This document shows, piece by piece, positions 35,080-45,293 of a DNA stretch of 64,000 bases. The position numbers and the translations under genes are program-made. Numbering within the stretch: position 1 is the stretch's first letter; every line of letters begins with the position of its first letter. Below the pieces are notes generated by a model. That model worked only from the letters and a program-made list of their open reading frames with translations, ran no database searches and was not told where the DNA came from. The DNA comes from Vaginimicrobium propionicum (GTDB taxonomy: Bacteria; Actinomycetota; Actinomycetes; Propionibacteriales; Propionibacteriaceae), in assembly GCF_900155645.1 (NCBI RefSeq), contig NZ_LT706985.1:744001-808000 (forward strand), read 5' to 3'.

Positions 35080-36818
35080 AGCTTCTCCTCCCAGCGCGGT
35101 GCCATATCGCGAGCAATTTTGATTTCGTCATTGCTTGTCCCAGCAGCCACCATTGGCCAAACCATGGCATCTTTCTTGCAGACAAATTCGATTACTACGG
35201 GGCGATCATTGATCTCCATAGCTTTCTTGATCGCCTCATCAACTTCTTCAGGTTTCGTCACTCGCATACCCACGCAACCCATCGACTGGGCGAGCATCGG
35301 GAAATTCGGCACTGAGTCAGTTTGGATATCAGTATTCGAATAGCGCTGATCGAAGAACAGCGTCTGCCACTGCCGTACCATCCCCAAAGCGTTGTTATTT
35401 ATGACGGCGATTTTGATCGGGATATCGTTCAGTGCGCAGGTGACTAACTCTTGGTTAGTCATTTGAAAACAACCATCCCCGTCTATACCCCAAACCACCT
35501 TGTCAGGGGCACCTACTTTGGCTCCCATAGCGGCCGGGACGCAATATCCCATAGTCCCTAACCCAGCAGATGTCATCCACTTGGCTGGTTTCTCGAACGG
35601 CAAGAAGTGCGCTGACCACATTTGATGCTGGCCAACCCCAGAGGCGTAAATAGCGTCTGGGCCAGCGATCTCACCGATACGTTTTATAACTTGCTGCGGG
35701 TGTAACCCAGGACCATCCGATTCGTTCTCCCAACCCAGCGGATAACGTTCCTTCATCGAAGTAACAGTGGCAACCCAAGAGCGATAGTCAGGGATTTGTT
35801 CATGCCGCAAAGCGTCCAGCAAGTTCCCTAAGAAAGCCTTGGCGTCACCAACGATTGGAATATCTGCAACCCGGTTTTTTCCTATTTCTGCCGGATCAAT
35901 ATCGGCATGAATGACTTTGGCTTCTGGGGCGAAGCTGCTCAATTCACCAGTGACCCGATCATCAAATCTTGTACCAACAGCAATTAGCAAATCCGATTTT
36001 TGTAGCGCCCCGACGGCCGCCACCGTACCGTGCATACCTGGCATCCCCAAGTTCAGCGGGTGATCATCTGGGAAAACCCCACGGGCTGGCAGCGTCGTCA
36101 CTACCGGAATATCGGTCAATTCGACAAGATCTTTCAATTCTTGCCAAGCTCTAGCGCGCACTACGCCACCACCGATATAGAGCACTGGACGCTGACAGGA
36201 GCAAACCAGCTTGGCCGCTTGCTGTATTTGCCGATTGTGCGGACGAGTAGTTGGCCTATAGCCAGGCAATTGCACCTCATCTGTGTAATCGAACGGAGCC
36301 AAACCTACTTGGGCATCCTTTGCTATGTCGATTAACACCGGCCCAGGGCGTCCAGTAGAGGCGATGTGAAAGGCTGCCTTGACTGTTTCGGGAATATCCT
36401 CAGCACGTTTCACTAAGAAATTGTGCTTGGTTACCGGCATGGTTATTCCTCGAATATCTGCTTCTTGAAAAGCATCAGTACCGATAGCTGTACTAGCCAC
36501 CTGCCCAGTGATTACCACCATCGGGACAGAGTCCATGTAGGCATCGGCCAACGGGGTAACAACATTCGTCGCTCCCGGCCCTGAGGTAACGATCGCCACC
36601 CCAACTCGGCCAGTAGCTAGGGCGTATCCTTCGGCTGCATGTCCAGCTCCCTGCTCATGCCTAACTAGAATCTGGCGCAGTTTTGAATCGTAGAGGGCAT
36701 CGAAAATTGGTAAAGCTGCTCCACCGGGCAGGGCAAATACCACCTCTACGCCAACCTTCTCCAGTGAAGCGATCAGCGCTTGAGCGCCGCTAATGATGGG
36801 CAACGACTCTTTAGCCAT
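35076..36818 (-). CDS. ilvB: Acetolactate synthase large subunit
   Basis: The 580-residue thiamine-diphosphate enzyme condenses pyruvate to acetolactate, or with 2-oxobutyrate to acetohydroxybutyrate. The catalytic Glu 55 is in [16 protein letters not shown], and the diphosphate/metal site is [22 protein letters not shown] lies before the ATG. Transcription is likely attenuated in the leader at 36868-36960. Confidence 0.96.
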   Translation of the reverse strand: MAKESLPIISGAQALIASLEKVGVEVVFALPGGAALPIFDALYDSKLRQILVRHEQGAGHAAEGYALATGRVGVAIVTSGPGATNVVTPLADAYMDSVPMVVITGQVASTAIGTDAFQEADIRGITMPVTKHNFLVKRAEDIPETVKAAFHIASTGRPGPVLIDIAKDAQVGLAPFDYTDEVQLPGYRPTTRPHNRQIQQAAKLVCSCQRPVLYIGGGVVRARAWQELKDLVELTDIPVVTTLPARGVFPDDHPLNLGMPGMHGTVAAVGALQKSDLLIAVGTRFDDRVTGELSSFAPEAKVIHADIDPAEIGKNRVADIPIVGDAKAFLGNLLDALRHEQIPDYRSWVATVTSMKERYPLGWENESDGPGLHPQQVIKRIGEIAGPDAIYASGVGQHQMWSAHFLPFEKPAKWMTSAGLGTMGYCVPAAMGAKVGAPDKVVWGIDGDGCFQMTNQELVTCALNDIPIKIAVINNNALGMVRQWQTLFFDQRYSNTDIQTDSVPNFPMLAQSMGCVGMRVTKPEEVDEAIKKAMEINDRPVVIEFVCKKDAMVWPMVAAGTSNDEIKIARDMAPRWEEKL

Positions 36819-36867
36819 GTTCCCTCCTATTCGTGTGCCGATGGCACCGGCTCATGCATCCTGCAAT

Positions 36868-36899
36868 AAAAAACCCTCGGTGCCAGGGGCACGCGAGGG
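36868..36899 (-). terminator. Attenuator terminator of ilvB leader
   Basis: On the minus strand CCCTCG-C-GTGCC-CCT-GGCAC-CGAGGG is followed by six T. It lies 50 bases before the ilvB ATG, after the leader peptide and a second hairpin. Confidence 0.8.
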
Positions 36900-36900
36900 A

Positions 36901-36928
36901 GCGCTTCTTGAGTTTCGGCAAGAAGCGC
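36901..36928 (-). promoter_or_regulatory. Leader hairpin, perfect 10-bp stem
   Basis: GCGCTTCTTG pairs with CAAGAAGCGC over an 8-base loop. It starts at the last base of the leader-peptide stop and abuts the attenuator, so it is placed to act as the pause/protector element when the leader ribosome position changes. Confidence 0.65.
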
Positions 36929-36960
36929 TAATTAATTACAAGCTGCACTGGGTTATGCAT
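36928..36960 (-). CDS. ilv leader peptide (10 residues)
   Basis: ATG CAT AAC CCA GTG CAG CTT GTA ATT AAT TAG encodes MHNPVQLVIN: four of ten codons specify branched-chain amino acids (Val, Leu, Val, Ile). It has no Shine-Dalgarno sequence, but a candidate -10 (TAACTT) ends six bases before the ATG, so the message may be leaderless. Stalling here at low charged tRNA would favour ilvBNC expression. Confidence 0.65.
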   Translation of the reverse strand: MHNPVQLVIN

Positions 36961-36966
36961 GAGCCA

Positions 36967-36995
36967 AAGTTAACCACCCCTACAGAGGATTTCAA
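36967..36995 (-). promoter_or_regulatory. Candidate ilvBNC promoter
   Basis: TTGAAA (36990-36995) and TAACTT (36967-36972) with a 17-base spacer on the minus strand. Transcription would start at about the leader ATG. The alternative TTGAGA/TAGGGG pair a little upstream cannot be excluded. Confidence 0.5.
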
Positions 36996-37042
36996 TACTG
37001 TCTCAAATGTTGGTCGCGGCTAAGTGGTTGATGCTGCCCAGA

Positions 37043-37807
37043 TCATCTCCTGACTGGAAAACCCGCCTGGCTAAGTGCATTTTTTACGTCTGTGATACTT
37101 AGGGTTTGGTAATGAAAAACGCTCGCGGCAAGCACGGCGTCTGCACCAGCCTTAGCGGCTTCCACAAAATCCTCAGCTTTACCAGCTCCGCCTGAGGCAA
37201 TTAACGGCACATTAACTGCCCTGCGCATTACTTTTAACATTTCGATGTCAAATCCGCTAGTGGTACCGTCAGCGTCCATCGAGTTTAATAACACCTCACC
37301 AACGCCACGTTCAACAGCTTCTTTGACCCAGGCAACAGCATCTAAGTTTGCGCGACGTTTGCCACCATGAGTAGTAACTCCATATCCGGATGGTTGATCA
37401 GGCTCTCGGCGAGCGTCCAGGCTTAGCACTAATACCTGATTACCGAATTCGTTAGCAATTTCGTCGATGACTTGCGGACGAGCTATCGCTGCGGTGTTTA
37501 TAGATACTTTGTCAGCCCCACACCTTAATAACTGCCTAACATCATCTACACCACGCACCCCACCACCAACGGTTAGCGGTATAAATACGGTCTCTGCGCA
37601 GCGTTTAACCATATCTCTAGTAGTGGCGCGCCCCTGAGCAGATGCAGAAATATCAAGAAAAGTTAGCTCATCTGCGCCTTGCTCATTATATTTAGCGGCT
37701 AATTCAACTGGGTCTCCAGCATCCCGAAGGTTGGCAAAATTAACGCCTTTAACTACCCTGCCGCCATTAACGTCTAGGCAAGGGATTACGCGAATAGCAA
37801 GACTCAT
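37043..37807 (-). CDS. hisF: Imidazole glycerol phosphate synthase cyclase subunit
   Basis: The 254-residue TIM barrel closes the imidazole ring in histidine synthesis, using ammonia from HisH. Catalytic Asp 12 ([14 protein letters not shown]) and Asp 131 (LSLDARR) are present, and the phosphate-binding loops TVGGGVRG and IASGGAGK are intact. No other his gene is adjacent. Confidence 0.96.
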   Translation of the reverse strand: MSLAIRVIPCLDVNGGRVVKGVNFANLRDAGDPVELAAKYNEQGADELTFLDISASAQGRATTRDMVKRCAETVFIPLTVGGGVRGVDDVRQLLRCGADKVSINTAAIARPQVIDEIANEFGNQVLVLSLDARREPDQPSGYGVTTHGGKRRANLDAVAWVKEAVERGVGEVLLNSMDADGTTSGFDIEMLKVMRRAVNVPLIASGGAGKAEDFVEAAKAGADAVLAASVFHYQTLSITDVKNALSQAGFPVRR

Positions 37808-37845
37808 GAACTGAGCTTATCTCTAATGCCTACACCTAAAGTCAA

Positions 37846-40557
37846 CTATTCATCCTCGAAGTCGATTATGCCCCGCCGCATAGCTGCCACGACTTCTCGA
37901 CAAGTTGCACGAATGGCTTGGGTGCCGGGCGCATTAGCAAGGCCAGCGGCAAGATCTATGACTTGACGCACCCAGCGAACAAAGTCTCCCGCAGGCAATT
38001 CGGTACGTTCCAGCACGTCAGCCATAGATTCCCCATCTGCCCACCAATAGGCTGCCTCAGCGAAACCAATATGCGGGGCTCGAGTGCGTTCGACTCGCGC
38101 ATCACGCTCAACTTTTCCGATATCACGCCAAATTGTGCGCACCTTAGTTTGGGCTGATTCCGATTTTCGGTCGGGCATTCTAGATAAGCGTCCAGTATCA
38201 ATTGCTCTAGACTCGTAGACCAGACTGGATAGCACCGCTGCCAAACTGGGGGCTGACAGTGCCTCGAAAACACCTTGCCGGACGCATTCTGCAACTACTA
38301 AATCCATTTCGGAATAGATACGTTGAAGCATTTTGCCCGAATCGGTGGCTTTGTCGTCACTTAAATAACCGAGCGATTCAAGCACTAGGCAGGTGCGATC
38401 AAATTGGGCAGCTATCGAATTGCGGCTTTGGGTTTTAGTACCAGATGTGGAGCGTTCTATCCGAATGGCTTCTTCCGCGATTCTGGCATGCCTTTCACGA
38501 TCTGGACATTCCTGGCATGGGTGGGCGCGCAATTGTCTGCGCAGTTGATCAATTTCCTCAGCTAGCTCAGCGTCACGGTTGGGGTTAGATTTTTTCGGTG
38601 GTGCAGTGTCGATAATCGCCAAACGAGCGTCTAATGCTCGGGCTAACGCCTTACGGTTAGCTGCCGAACGGGAATCGAAATGTTTTAGTACCCGGACTTT
38701 TGAGCGCACCATGACAGGGGCGGTGAAATCTTCGATTTTTACACGGCCAATCCGATGGCTGGCCGACATTATTAGAGCATTTGGTTTGGATGAGTGGCCT
38801 GGTTCAATAACTACTGCCCAACCTTTATAGGCACCAGATGGTATCCAAATCACATCACCGACACCAATCCTAGAAAGCGAATCCATTATTTCAGCCCGTC
38901 GATCTTGACGACGTAACCGAGCAGCCTCATTTTCTAACTGGCTGATTCGCTCACGCAATCTGGCATATTCTTTGAAATCACCTAATTTACACTCGGCTTG
39001 ACTCCAATATTTGGCAGCTTTTGCCGCTAATACCTGATGATTTCTGGCCGCTTTAACTACTCGCCGGTCAGATTGAAATTGGGCGAAGCTTTGTTCTAGC
39101 AAGGCTCTGGCACGTTCTTTGCCTAGCGCTGAAACAAGATTAACTGCCATGTTGTAGTTGGGTGTGAAGCTTGAACGCAGCGGGTAAGTACGTCTGGAGG
39201 CTAATCCAGCTACGGCCCGGGGGTCGATACCTGGCTGCCACACGACGACAGCGTGGCCTTCAACATCTATGCCGCGTCGTCCGGCGCGACCGGTTAGTTG
39301 CGTAAACTCGCCAGGGGTCACATCAACATGGGATTCGCCATTGTATTTGACCAGCTTCTCGATAACTACGCTTCTAGCTGGCATGTTTATCCCTAAAGCT
39401 AAAGTTTCGGTGGCAAAAACCACTTTAATAAGGCCTTTGGTGAAACCCTCCTCAACAATGGCTTTGAATGTTGGCAATAGTCCAGCATGGTGGGCAGCAA
39501 TACCGCGCCCCAAGGCTTTACGAAAAATATCCCAGCCTAAGGCGACCTTATCTTCATCACTGAGCAATTGGGTGTGACGATCTGCGATAGCAAATAATTC
39601 TTGACGTTCAGTTTTAGTTGTCAGGGTGATATTTGCGCCCAACAGTTGACGCACAGCAGTGTCACAACCAGAACGACTAAAAATAAAGACAATAGCCGGC
39701 AGCAAATCACTTTTGGCTAATGCTCTTACCACTTGGCCACGGCTAGGGCGCAAACCTAGTTGAGAATTTTGATCGCGAAAGCGTCTAGCACTTGCCCCAC
39801 CAAAACGTCCAGAACCGTAGGTGACATTGCGTTTCCCCTTGCCAGAACGACCTCTAGGACGTCGGGCGTCATCACGTTGAGTGCGTGATTCGCGATGAGA
39901 TAGTTGAGTTAGTTTTGGATTGACCCGCTCATCACTGAATAGATCATAGAGTTTATCGTTAGCAATCATGTGCTGAAACAGCGGCACTGGACGTTTCTCG
40001 GAAACCACTACCCCAACATTTGATCTAACCTCATTTAGCCATTCACCGAATTCTTCAGCATTAGAGACAGTGGCCGAAAGAGCAATGAGTGACACCTTAG
40101 GGGCTAACCCTAAGATGACTTCTTCCCAAACGGCACCCCGAAATCGGTCTGCTAGGTAATGGACCTCGTCCATGACCACATAACCCAGCCCGGTCAAAGT
40201 ATCGGATTTGGCGTAGAGCATATTGCGTAGCACTTCAGTGGTCATGACAACGATTTCAGCCTCTGGATTAATGGACTGATCACCTGTCAACAACCCCACA
40301 GACTCGGCCGAGTGCCTTGCCACTAAGTCGTGATATTTCTGGTTAGATAAGGCTTTTATTGGGGTGGTGTAGAAACACTTTTTCCCGCTAGCCAAAGCTA
40401 GCCAACAACCAAATTCACCAACCACAGTTTTCCCCGACCCAGTTGGCGCAGCCACCAAGACTCCCTTGCCTTTAGCAACCATTTGGCAAGCCTCAAGTTG
40501 AAAATCATCTAGTTGAAAGTCGTAGCCTTGGGCGAATTCCGCAACTAAATCTGTCAT
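37846..40557 (-). CDS. DEAD/DEAH-box helicase, HelY (Ski2/Mtr4-like)
   Basis: The 903-residue superfamily 2 helicase has Walker A AAPTGSGKT (37-45), motif II VMDEVHYLAD, motif III ALSATVSN, and motif VI QLTGRAGRRGIDVEG. The C-terminal half has the DSHCT-type helical domain seen in actinobacterial HelY. It is likely an RNA helicase in RNA turnover or processing. It overlaps the upstream lipid-kinase gene by 4 bases. Confidence 0.9.
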   Translation of the reverse strand: MTDLVAEFAQGYDFQLDDFQLEACQMVAKGKGVLVAAPTGSGKTVVGEFGCWLALASGKKCFYTTPIKALSNQKYHDLVARHSAESVGLLTGDQSINPEAEIVVMTTEVLRNMLYAKSDTLTGLGYVVMDEVHYLADRFRGAVWEEVILGLAPKVSLIALSATVSNAEEFGEWLNEVRSNVGVVVSEKRPVPLFQHMIANDKLYDLFSDERVNPKLTQLSHRESRTQRDDARRPRGRSGKGKRNVTYGSGRFGGASARRFRDQNSQLGLRPSRGQVVRALAKSDLLPAIVFIFSRSGCDTAVRQLLGANITLTTKTERQELFAIADRHTQLLSDEDKVALGWDIFRKALGRGIAAHHAGLLPTFKAIVEEGFTKGLIKVVFATETLALGINMPARSVVIEKLVKYNGESHVDVTPGEFTQLTGRAGRRGIDVEGHAVVVWQPGIDPRAVAGLASRRTYPLRSSFTPNYNMAVNLVSALGKERARALLEQSFAQFQSDRRVVKAARNHQVLAAKAAKYWSQAECKLGDFKEYARLRERISQLENEAARLRRQDRRAEIMDSLSRIGVGDVIWIPSGAYKGWAVVIEPGHSSKPNALIMSASHRIGRVKIEDFTAPVMVRSKVRVLKHFDSRSAANRKALARALDARLAIIDTAPPKKSNPNRDAELAEEIDQLRRQLRAHPCQECPDRERHARIAEEAIRIERSTSGTKTQSRNSIAAQFDRTCLVLESLGYLSDDKATDSGKMLQRIYSEMDLVVAECVRQGVFEALSAPSLAAVLSSLVYESRAIDTGRLSRMPDRKSESAQTKVRTIWRDIGKVERDARVERTRAPHIGFAEAAYWWADGESMADVLERTELPAGDFVRWVRQVIDLAAGLANAPGTQAIRATCREVVAAMRRGIIDFEDE

Positions 40558-41486
40558 TTCTTTTCTTTCGGGACGATGATTGAAACTGCTGCCGGTTGCG
40601 ATTCAATAACTAGCGGAACATCACCAATGGCTTCACCGTCAGCCATCGGAATTAAGTTGTCACCATCTAATTCAACCCGCACAGCCTGCCGGTATTCAAT
40701 CGCTGGGTGTGTAACGAAATTATTTCCGTAAAGTTTTGGAAAAACGCTAACTAGTGTGCGTCTAGATACTGGCTTAATGATCGTCAAATCTAATTTATTG
40801 TCCACGGTATTGGCTTGAGGGCAGATGTGAACGCCACCACCAAAATATCCGCCGTTACCGATAGCGATTAATACCGCATCCAATTCCAAGGGCTGGCCGT
40901 CGATGATAAGGCGGTAGCGCCTAGGCTTTAGCTGCGCCATTTCCGTAAGCACCGCCCAAGCATAGGAAAGCGACCCAATTCTAAACTTCATGCGGTTTAC
41001 TCTGGCGTTGACCGCAGCATCGTAGCCACTGGAGAGCACACACCCAATGAATCGTTCAGTGCGCTCACCCAAAAGCCGTCCAGATATCTTCGCTAAATCA
41101 GTTTTTTTGGTATGCCCATCCATCAAATTGGATACGGCAGCAATTCCAGTAGCGGGAATGGCCATTTGCCGAGCAAAGTCATCCCCCGTTCCTGCCGGAA
41201 TAATACCTAGTGGGACGTCAGTTTGAGCGCAAGCATTCAATCCTAAGTTGACCATTCCGTCGCCACCTAAAATCACCAGGGAATCTGGACGCGGCCCTTC
41301 GGTGATGGCATTCTCAACGGTACGTCGACACAAATCTGAAGCGTTCTCGTAGGAGGTTGAGCTAAAAATTTCGATATCTAGTTTGGGCGTGAAGGATTCA
41401 AAGTTGATGGCTGAGCTAATAGCTTTGCTTACCTTAGCCCGACCAGACTTCGGGTTAACGACGATAGTTAGCTTAGGTTTGCCCAC
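40554..41486 (-). CDS. Diacylglycerol-kinase-family lipid kinase
   Basis: The 310-residue soluble enzyme has the DAGK catalytic domain: VVNPKSGRAK at the N-terminus, ILGGDGMVNLGLNA with the GGDG loop (about 73-76), and IIPAGTGDDFARQM. The C-terminal YegS-type sandwich follows. It phosphorylates diacylglycerol or another lipid such as a mannoside precursor. The GTG start at 41484-41486 lies 10 bases after the stop of pafC. Confidence 0.9.
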   Translation of the reverse strand: MGKPKLTIVVNPKSGRAKVSKAISSAINFESFTPKLDIEIFSSTSYENASDLCRRTVENAITEGPRPDSLVILGGDGMVNLGLNACAQTDVPLGIIPAGTGDDFARQMAIPATGIAAVSNLMDGHTKKTDLAKISGRLLGERTERFIGCVLSSGYDAAVNARVNRMKFRIGSLSYAWAVLTEMAQLKPRRYRLIIDGQPLELDAVLIAIGNGGYFGGGVHICPQANTVDNKLDLTIIKPVSRRTLVSVFPKLYGNNFVTHPAIEYRQAVRVELDGDNLIPMADGEAIGDVPLVIESQPAAVSIIVPKEKK

Positions 41487-41496
41487 TTCAAAAAAT

Positions 41497-42429
41497 CTAG
41501 CGAACCTTGGCGTACATAGCTATTGCATTAGCTGCAGCGCTCTTGGCAAGTTCCTTGGCATCTGAGCTATCTATCACTTTCGCCTGGGACCCAAGACGAA
41601 GCAAAATGGCAGTCAACCAATTTTCTGAGACCACTGGGAAAGTCGCATTGACTACCCCATCTGCCAAAATTTCTACCTCTTGACCGAAATAGTATTCGAC
41701 TACCCAACTAGCTTCGGGCGCTAGCTGCAGTCTGACGAAAAACTTCGGCTCTAGCCAACGCGCAGCAGATCGGCCAGCATGATTTTCTGCTTGACCAACC
41801 ACTTTAACGTCTTGAATCCGATCGAGTCGATAGCTGCGCCAATCTTGCGCTAACAGACTAAAAGCTTGTAAGTAGAGCACGCCGTCAAGCAATTCAATAT
41901 CTGCAGGATCTACCTCAGCTGAAATTGTCTCTCCTCGACTTAGGGAATCATAGCGAAGCCTTAATCGTTTATCGGTGTTGATGGCATCAAATAATTGGGC
42001 GCGTACCCGGTCATCGCCGGCACGCAATTCCACCATCGGCTCATCGCTGATTCCAGTTGCTGAGGCTAGTTTTTGTTGGGCAGAACGTACCGCCTGGCGC
42101 TGAGTACCGGTAGCGAATTGGCCAACCACTTGTAACGCGAATTGCAGACTTAATGCCTCATAGCGGGTCAAACGTAGTGGCTTAGAAAGATATTCTGCAT
42201 TACTTAGCCGAACAAGCCCAGATTCGCGTGCAGCCTCCATGTCAACCTCAATTAAGTCGCCTGGGAGGCCGCCTGGTAAACCACAAAACCACAAAGTTTC
42301 TAAATCTTTTAATATCTGAGGTTTACTAACGCCCAATTCTTTTGCTAATTCCGTAACAGAAATAGTTGTATCGTTTTGAGCCAACGCAAGAATTGCCAAC
42401 ATTCTGGTGAGTTGATCTAATTTAGCCAT
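41497..42429 (-). CDS. pafC: WYL-domain transcription regulator, PafC type
   Basis: From the ATG at 42427-42429, one base after the pafB stop, the product has 310 residues; a longer frame to 42441 overlaps pafB. An N-terminal HTH (ISVTELAKELGVSKPQILKD) is followed by a WYL domain with LRLRYDSLSRGE, YLQAFSLLAQDWRSYRLDRI. PafBC heterodimers activate DNA-damage genes in mycobacteria after binding a ligand through WYL. Confidence 0.85.
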   Translation of the reverse strand: MAKLDQLTRMLAILALAQNDTTISVTELAKELGVSKPQILKDLETLWFCGLPGGLPGDLIEVDMEAARESGLVRLSNAEYLSKPLRLTRYEALSLQFALQVVGQFATGTQRQAVRSAQQKLASATGISDEPMVELRAGDDRVRAQLFDAINTDKRLRLRYDSLSRGETISAEVDPADIELLDGVLYLQAFSLLAQDWRSYRLDRIQDVKVVGQAENHAGRSAARWLEPKFFVRLQLAPEASWVVEYYFGQEVEILADGVVNATFPVVSENWLTAILLRLGSQAKVIDSSDAKELAKSAAANAIAMYAKVR

Positions 42430-42430
42430 T

Positions 42431-43360
42431 TCACAGCCCAACCTGACTCAAATGCTCCATTACCTGACTGCGAATAGTCGCAGGCGCCAGAACAATAACT
42501 TTGTCTCCATAGCTAGCTAATCGAGCAGCCACACCTACGCTTGGCAACTTCAGCTGCCAAGCCTGGTATTTGGATGGCAGTTCATTCTCCCATTTGATCG
42601 CAGTAGCGTTTCTGGTCAGGTCTGGAGCACAATTTTCCCGCACCGCAACAGTAACTATTTGGTCAGCAGGAGGTGGAGACAGTCTTTTAGCCAACTCATC
42701 TAAATCAATCGGGGGAACTTCGAAGGCGTCAGTTTTGGTTTCAGCTTTCAAATCCCGCATTCTATCTAGGCGAAACAATCTCGAATCGCCGCGAGTTTCA
42801 TCTAGCCCAAGAAGATATAGGTTTGACCCGCGCATTCTGGTTTTCCACGGCTGGACGATACGTAGATCCGGCGAATTGCGGTATTTGAACTGTAATTTCC
42901 TGCGGTTTGCAACGGCTTCCAATAACAGATGGCAATCTGGGGAAGAAATATTGATACTGGGAATGCTTGGTGAATCAACCAATTGGGCGCCACCAGCCCG
43001 CAATTTTAGTAAAGCCGTTTTCGTCGCATCAATTCCTACTTTTTCTTGCCAAACTTGTTTGGCTAAGGACACCATCGCGGCTTCTTCTTGACTAAATTCG
43101 ATAGGCGGTAATTCCATATTTTCGCGCCGAATTCGATATCCATAGTCATCAAATACTGCCGAATAACTAACCATCTCAATCGGCATACCTTTGGAGCGTA
43201 ATTCATCTTTATCGCGTTCGAACATTCTCTTGAACGCATCATCTGAAAGACCTTGATAACCGTCAATAGTTGACCTTATCCGATCACGCGTGACAAACCT
43301 CTCGGCCGTTAACAGCATGATGACTAAGTCCATCTGCCGTTGAGCTTTTGACGCTGACAT
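42431..43360 (-). CDS. pafB: WYL-domain transcription regulator, PafB type
   Basis: The 309-residue protein has an N-terminal HTH-like region (LLTAERFVTRDRIRSTIDGY, ERDKDELRSKGMPIE) and a WYL domain with KLQFKYRNSP and RGSNLYLLGLDETRGDSRLF. It is the first gene of the pair and divergent from gluQ. No pup-proteasome genes are next to it, so a role in the DNA-damage response rather than protein degradation fits best. Confidence 0.85.
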   Translation of the reverse strand: MSASKAQRQMDLVIMLLTAERFVTRDRIRSTIDGYQGLSDDAFKRMFERDKDELRSKGMPIEMVSYSAVFDDYGYRIRRENMELPPIEFSQEEAAMVSLAKQVWQEKVGIDATKTALLKLRAGGAQLVDSPSIPSINISSPDCHLLLEAVANRRKLQFKYRNSPDLRIVQPWKTRMRGSNLYLLGLDETRGDSRLFRLDRMRDLKAETKTDAFEVPPIDLDELAKRLSPPPADQIVTVAVRENCAPDLTRNATAIKWENELPSKYQAWQLKLPSVGVAARLASYGDKVIVLAPATIRSQVMEHLSQVGL

Positions 43361-43416
43361 AAGTCCAAGCTAGCCGAAAATAGCCTCAACGACGGGACAA
43401 AGGTAGCCTGTGTCTG

Positions 43417-44313
43417 GTGACTGGTCGTTTTGCCCCTTCCCCAACTTCTGATCTTCACCTTGGGAATTTAAGAACTGCCCTGCTGGCTTGGCTCTTCGCT
43501 CGATCGACTAATCAAGACTTCATTTTACGGATCGAAGACCTTGATGCTCAGCGGGTCGCGGCAGCCCCAGGGGCGGCTCAACGCCAGATATCTGACTTAG
43601 CAAAACTTGGCTTGGATTGGGATCAAGATATTCAATACCAGTCTCAGCATTTTGATCGCTACCGTGAATTCGCCGCAAAACTAGATACTTATGAGTGTTT
43701 TTGCACTCGCCGCGAAATTGCTGCTGCGGTTGGGGCGCCCCACGGTGATTACCGACCTTATCCTGGGACTTGCGCCCATTTAACCGAAAAAGAACGTGCG
43801 TCACGCCGTCTCACCCGAAAACCGGCAATTCGAGTGCGCGCTGGTAGCCCCACTTTTACCGTCTATGATCGCCACGCCGGTCAGATCAGCGCGGTCGTAG
43901 ACGATTTCGTGCTTTTCAGAGCAGACGGGGCACCCGCCTATAATTTGGCGGTAGTCGTCGATGACGGGCTATCAAAAGTCAGCCAAGTAGTGCGCGGGCA
44001 CGATCTGCTCGATTCATCCCCTAGACAAGCATGGTTGGCTACCCAGCTCGGATTCAAAGTACCCGAATATATTCATGTTTCTCTAGCAGTAACCGCATCC
44101 GGTAATCGGCTAGCAAAACGTGATGGCGCTGTGACTCTAAACCAGTTAAGCGATCACGGCATAGACGTAGTGGGGGTTCACAGACAGTTGTGCCGTTCAA
44201 TCGGGTTGCCGCCAGCCGATAGTCCATGTCAACTGCTCGCGAATCTACCTAAAATTTGGTGGGCAAACCCGAAAATTTGGCAAGATTGGGTGGTTAAGCC
44301 ACGCTTTGGGTAA
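43417..44313 (+). CDS. gluQ: Glutamyl-Q tRNA(Asp) synthetase
   Basis: The 298-residue protein is a GluRS catalytic core without anticodon-binding domain. LHLGN (13-17) is the HIGH signature and LAKRDG (about 232-237) the KMSKS signature. The zinc site is CFCTRREI with the later PGTCAHL. Members glutamylate queuosine on tRNA-Asp. The GTG start is the first in frame. Its stop overlaps the converging FKBP gene by 20 bases. Confidence 0.9.
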   Translation: MTGRFAPSPTSDLHLGNLRTALLAWLFARSTNQDFILRIEDLDAQRVAAAPGAAQRQISDLAKLGLDWDQDIQYQSQHFDRYREFAAKLDTYECFCTRREIAAAVGAPHGDYRPYPGTCAHLTEKERASRRLTRKPAIRVRAGSPTFTVYDRHAGQISAVVDDFVLFRADGAPAYNLAVVVDDGLSKVSQVVRGHDLLDSSPRQAWLATQLGFKVPEYIHVSLAVTASGNRLAKRDGAVTLNQLSDHGIDVVGVHRQLCRSIGLPPADSPCQLLANLPKIWWANPKIWQDWVVKPRFG

Positions 44314-45280
44314 ACAAAATATCCACTACACAAGCCACTGCAGTGTTCGGGGCTAGAGATGGGTTCGGGTTGCCGTGCGGGTAAGCAGTCGCTCCCGGCA
44401 GTGTCACCAATACACGACTACCTTCATGCTGGCCAACCAGCGCATCGAAAAGCGGAGCTAACGGCGGTGATTGACTTGCTTTAGCATCGGTGGCTGGTTT
44501 TTTACCGAAGTCACTGTAATACTCTTGGCCAGCCCAAGAAACGCACATTGCATGCGAGGTTAAAGCATCGGATTCACCTAGTGCCCGTCCTGATCCGGCA
44601 ACAAGAACAGCAGTTTTAACCTCGCTAGGTTCTTTAGCGCCGGCAATATCAATGACCGGCTTGCCGTCTTTCTCGCTAACCTTTGGCATTCCAGCAGGGG
44701 CAGCCTTGGCCTCACCTTGCGGACCGTCATATTGGGTACGAATTACATCGACTACGAAAAGTAAGGTATCCCCTGCCTCAATACCTGCTTGCGGGTTGCC
44801 CTGCGGATAGCCGTCAGCAGACGTAATAGCAATTAGTACCCTGGATCCTTCAGTCTTTCCTACTAAGCCTTTCGAGAATCCTTTAACCACTCCGTCGAGT
44901 GGAAAAACTACCGATGAGCCACGCTGGAAAGATGAATCGAAAGTCTCGCCGCTACGCGCGTCGATACCGACGTAATTCAATTCCACATTGGCTGTTTCAT
45001 CAGGAATTTCGCGACCTGAACCTTCAACGATGACGCGAGACATAGTTTCATCGACTTTGAACGGATAATTCGCCTCAGTTACTTCAGGCGCCTCGCCGAA
45101 GTTCTCAGAAACTTTGATGTGATCAATAGAATCAACTTTCTTGGCTTCGCTCGGCGCACTGGCACCAGCTGAAGGAGAGCCTGATACTCCAGGTTCTGGA
45201 GTGGCCTGAGAGCAAGAAGTTAGCCCAAAGACGAGCGCAAATACGCCCGCAGCTATAAATAAACGCTTGGAATGCACCAT
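44294..45280 (-). CDS. FKBP-type peptidyl-prolyl isomerase lipoprotein
   Basis: The 328-residue protein has a lipobox LTS-C (Cys 23), a Ser/Ala/Pro-rich linker, an FKBP domain at about 85-165 (ETANVELNYVGIDARSGETF, GLVGKTEGSRVLIAI, YPQGNPQ), then a second, more divergent FKBP-like domain with EGSRVLVTLPGATAYPHGNP. It likely assists folding of exported proteins at the outer face of the membrane. Confidence 0.88.
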   Translation of the reverse strand: MVHSKRLFIAAGVFALVFGLTSCSQATPEPGVSGSPSAGASAPSEAKKVDSIDHIKVSENFGEAPEVTEANYPFKVDETMSRVIVEGSGREIPDETANVELNYVGIDARSGETFDSSFQRGSSVVFPLDGVVKGFSKGLVGKTEGSRVLIAITSADGYPQGNPQAGIEAGDTLLFVVDVIRTQYDGPQGEAKAAPAGMPKVSEKDGKPVIDIAGAKEPSEVKTAVLVAGSGRALGESDALTSHAMCVSWAGQEYYSDFGKKPATDAKASQSPPLAPLFDALVGQHEGSRVLVTLPGATAYPHGNPNPSLAPNTAVACVVDILFTQSVA

Positions 45281-45293
45281 GGCAGATTACCCC

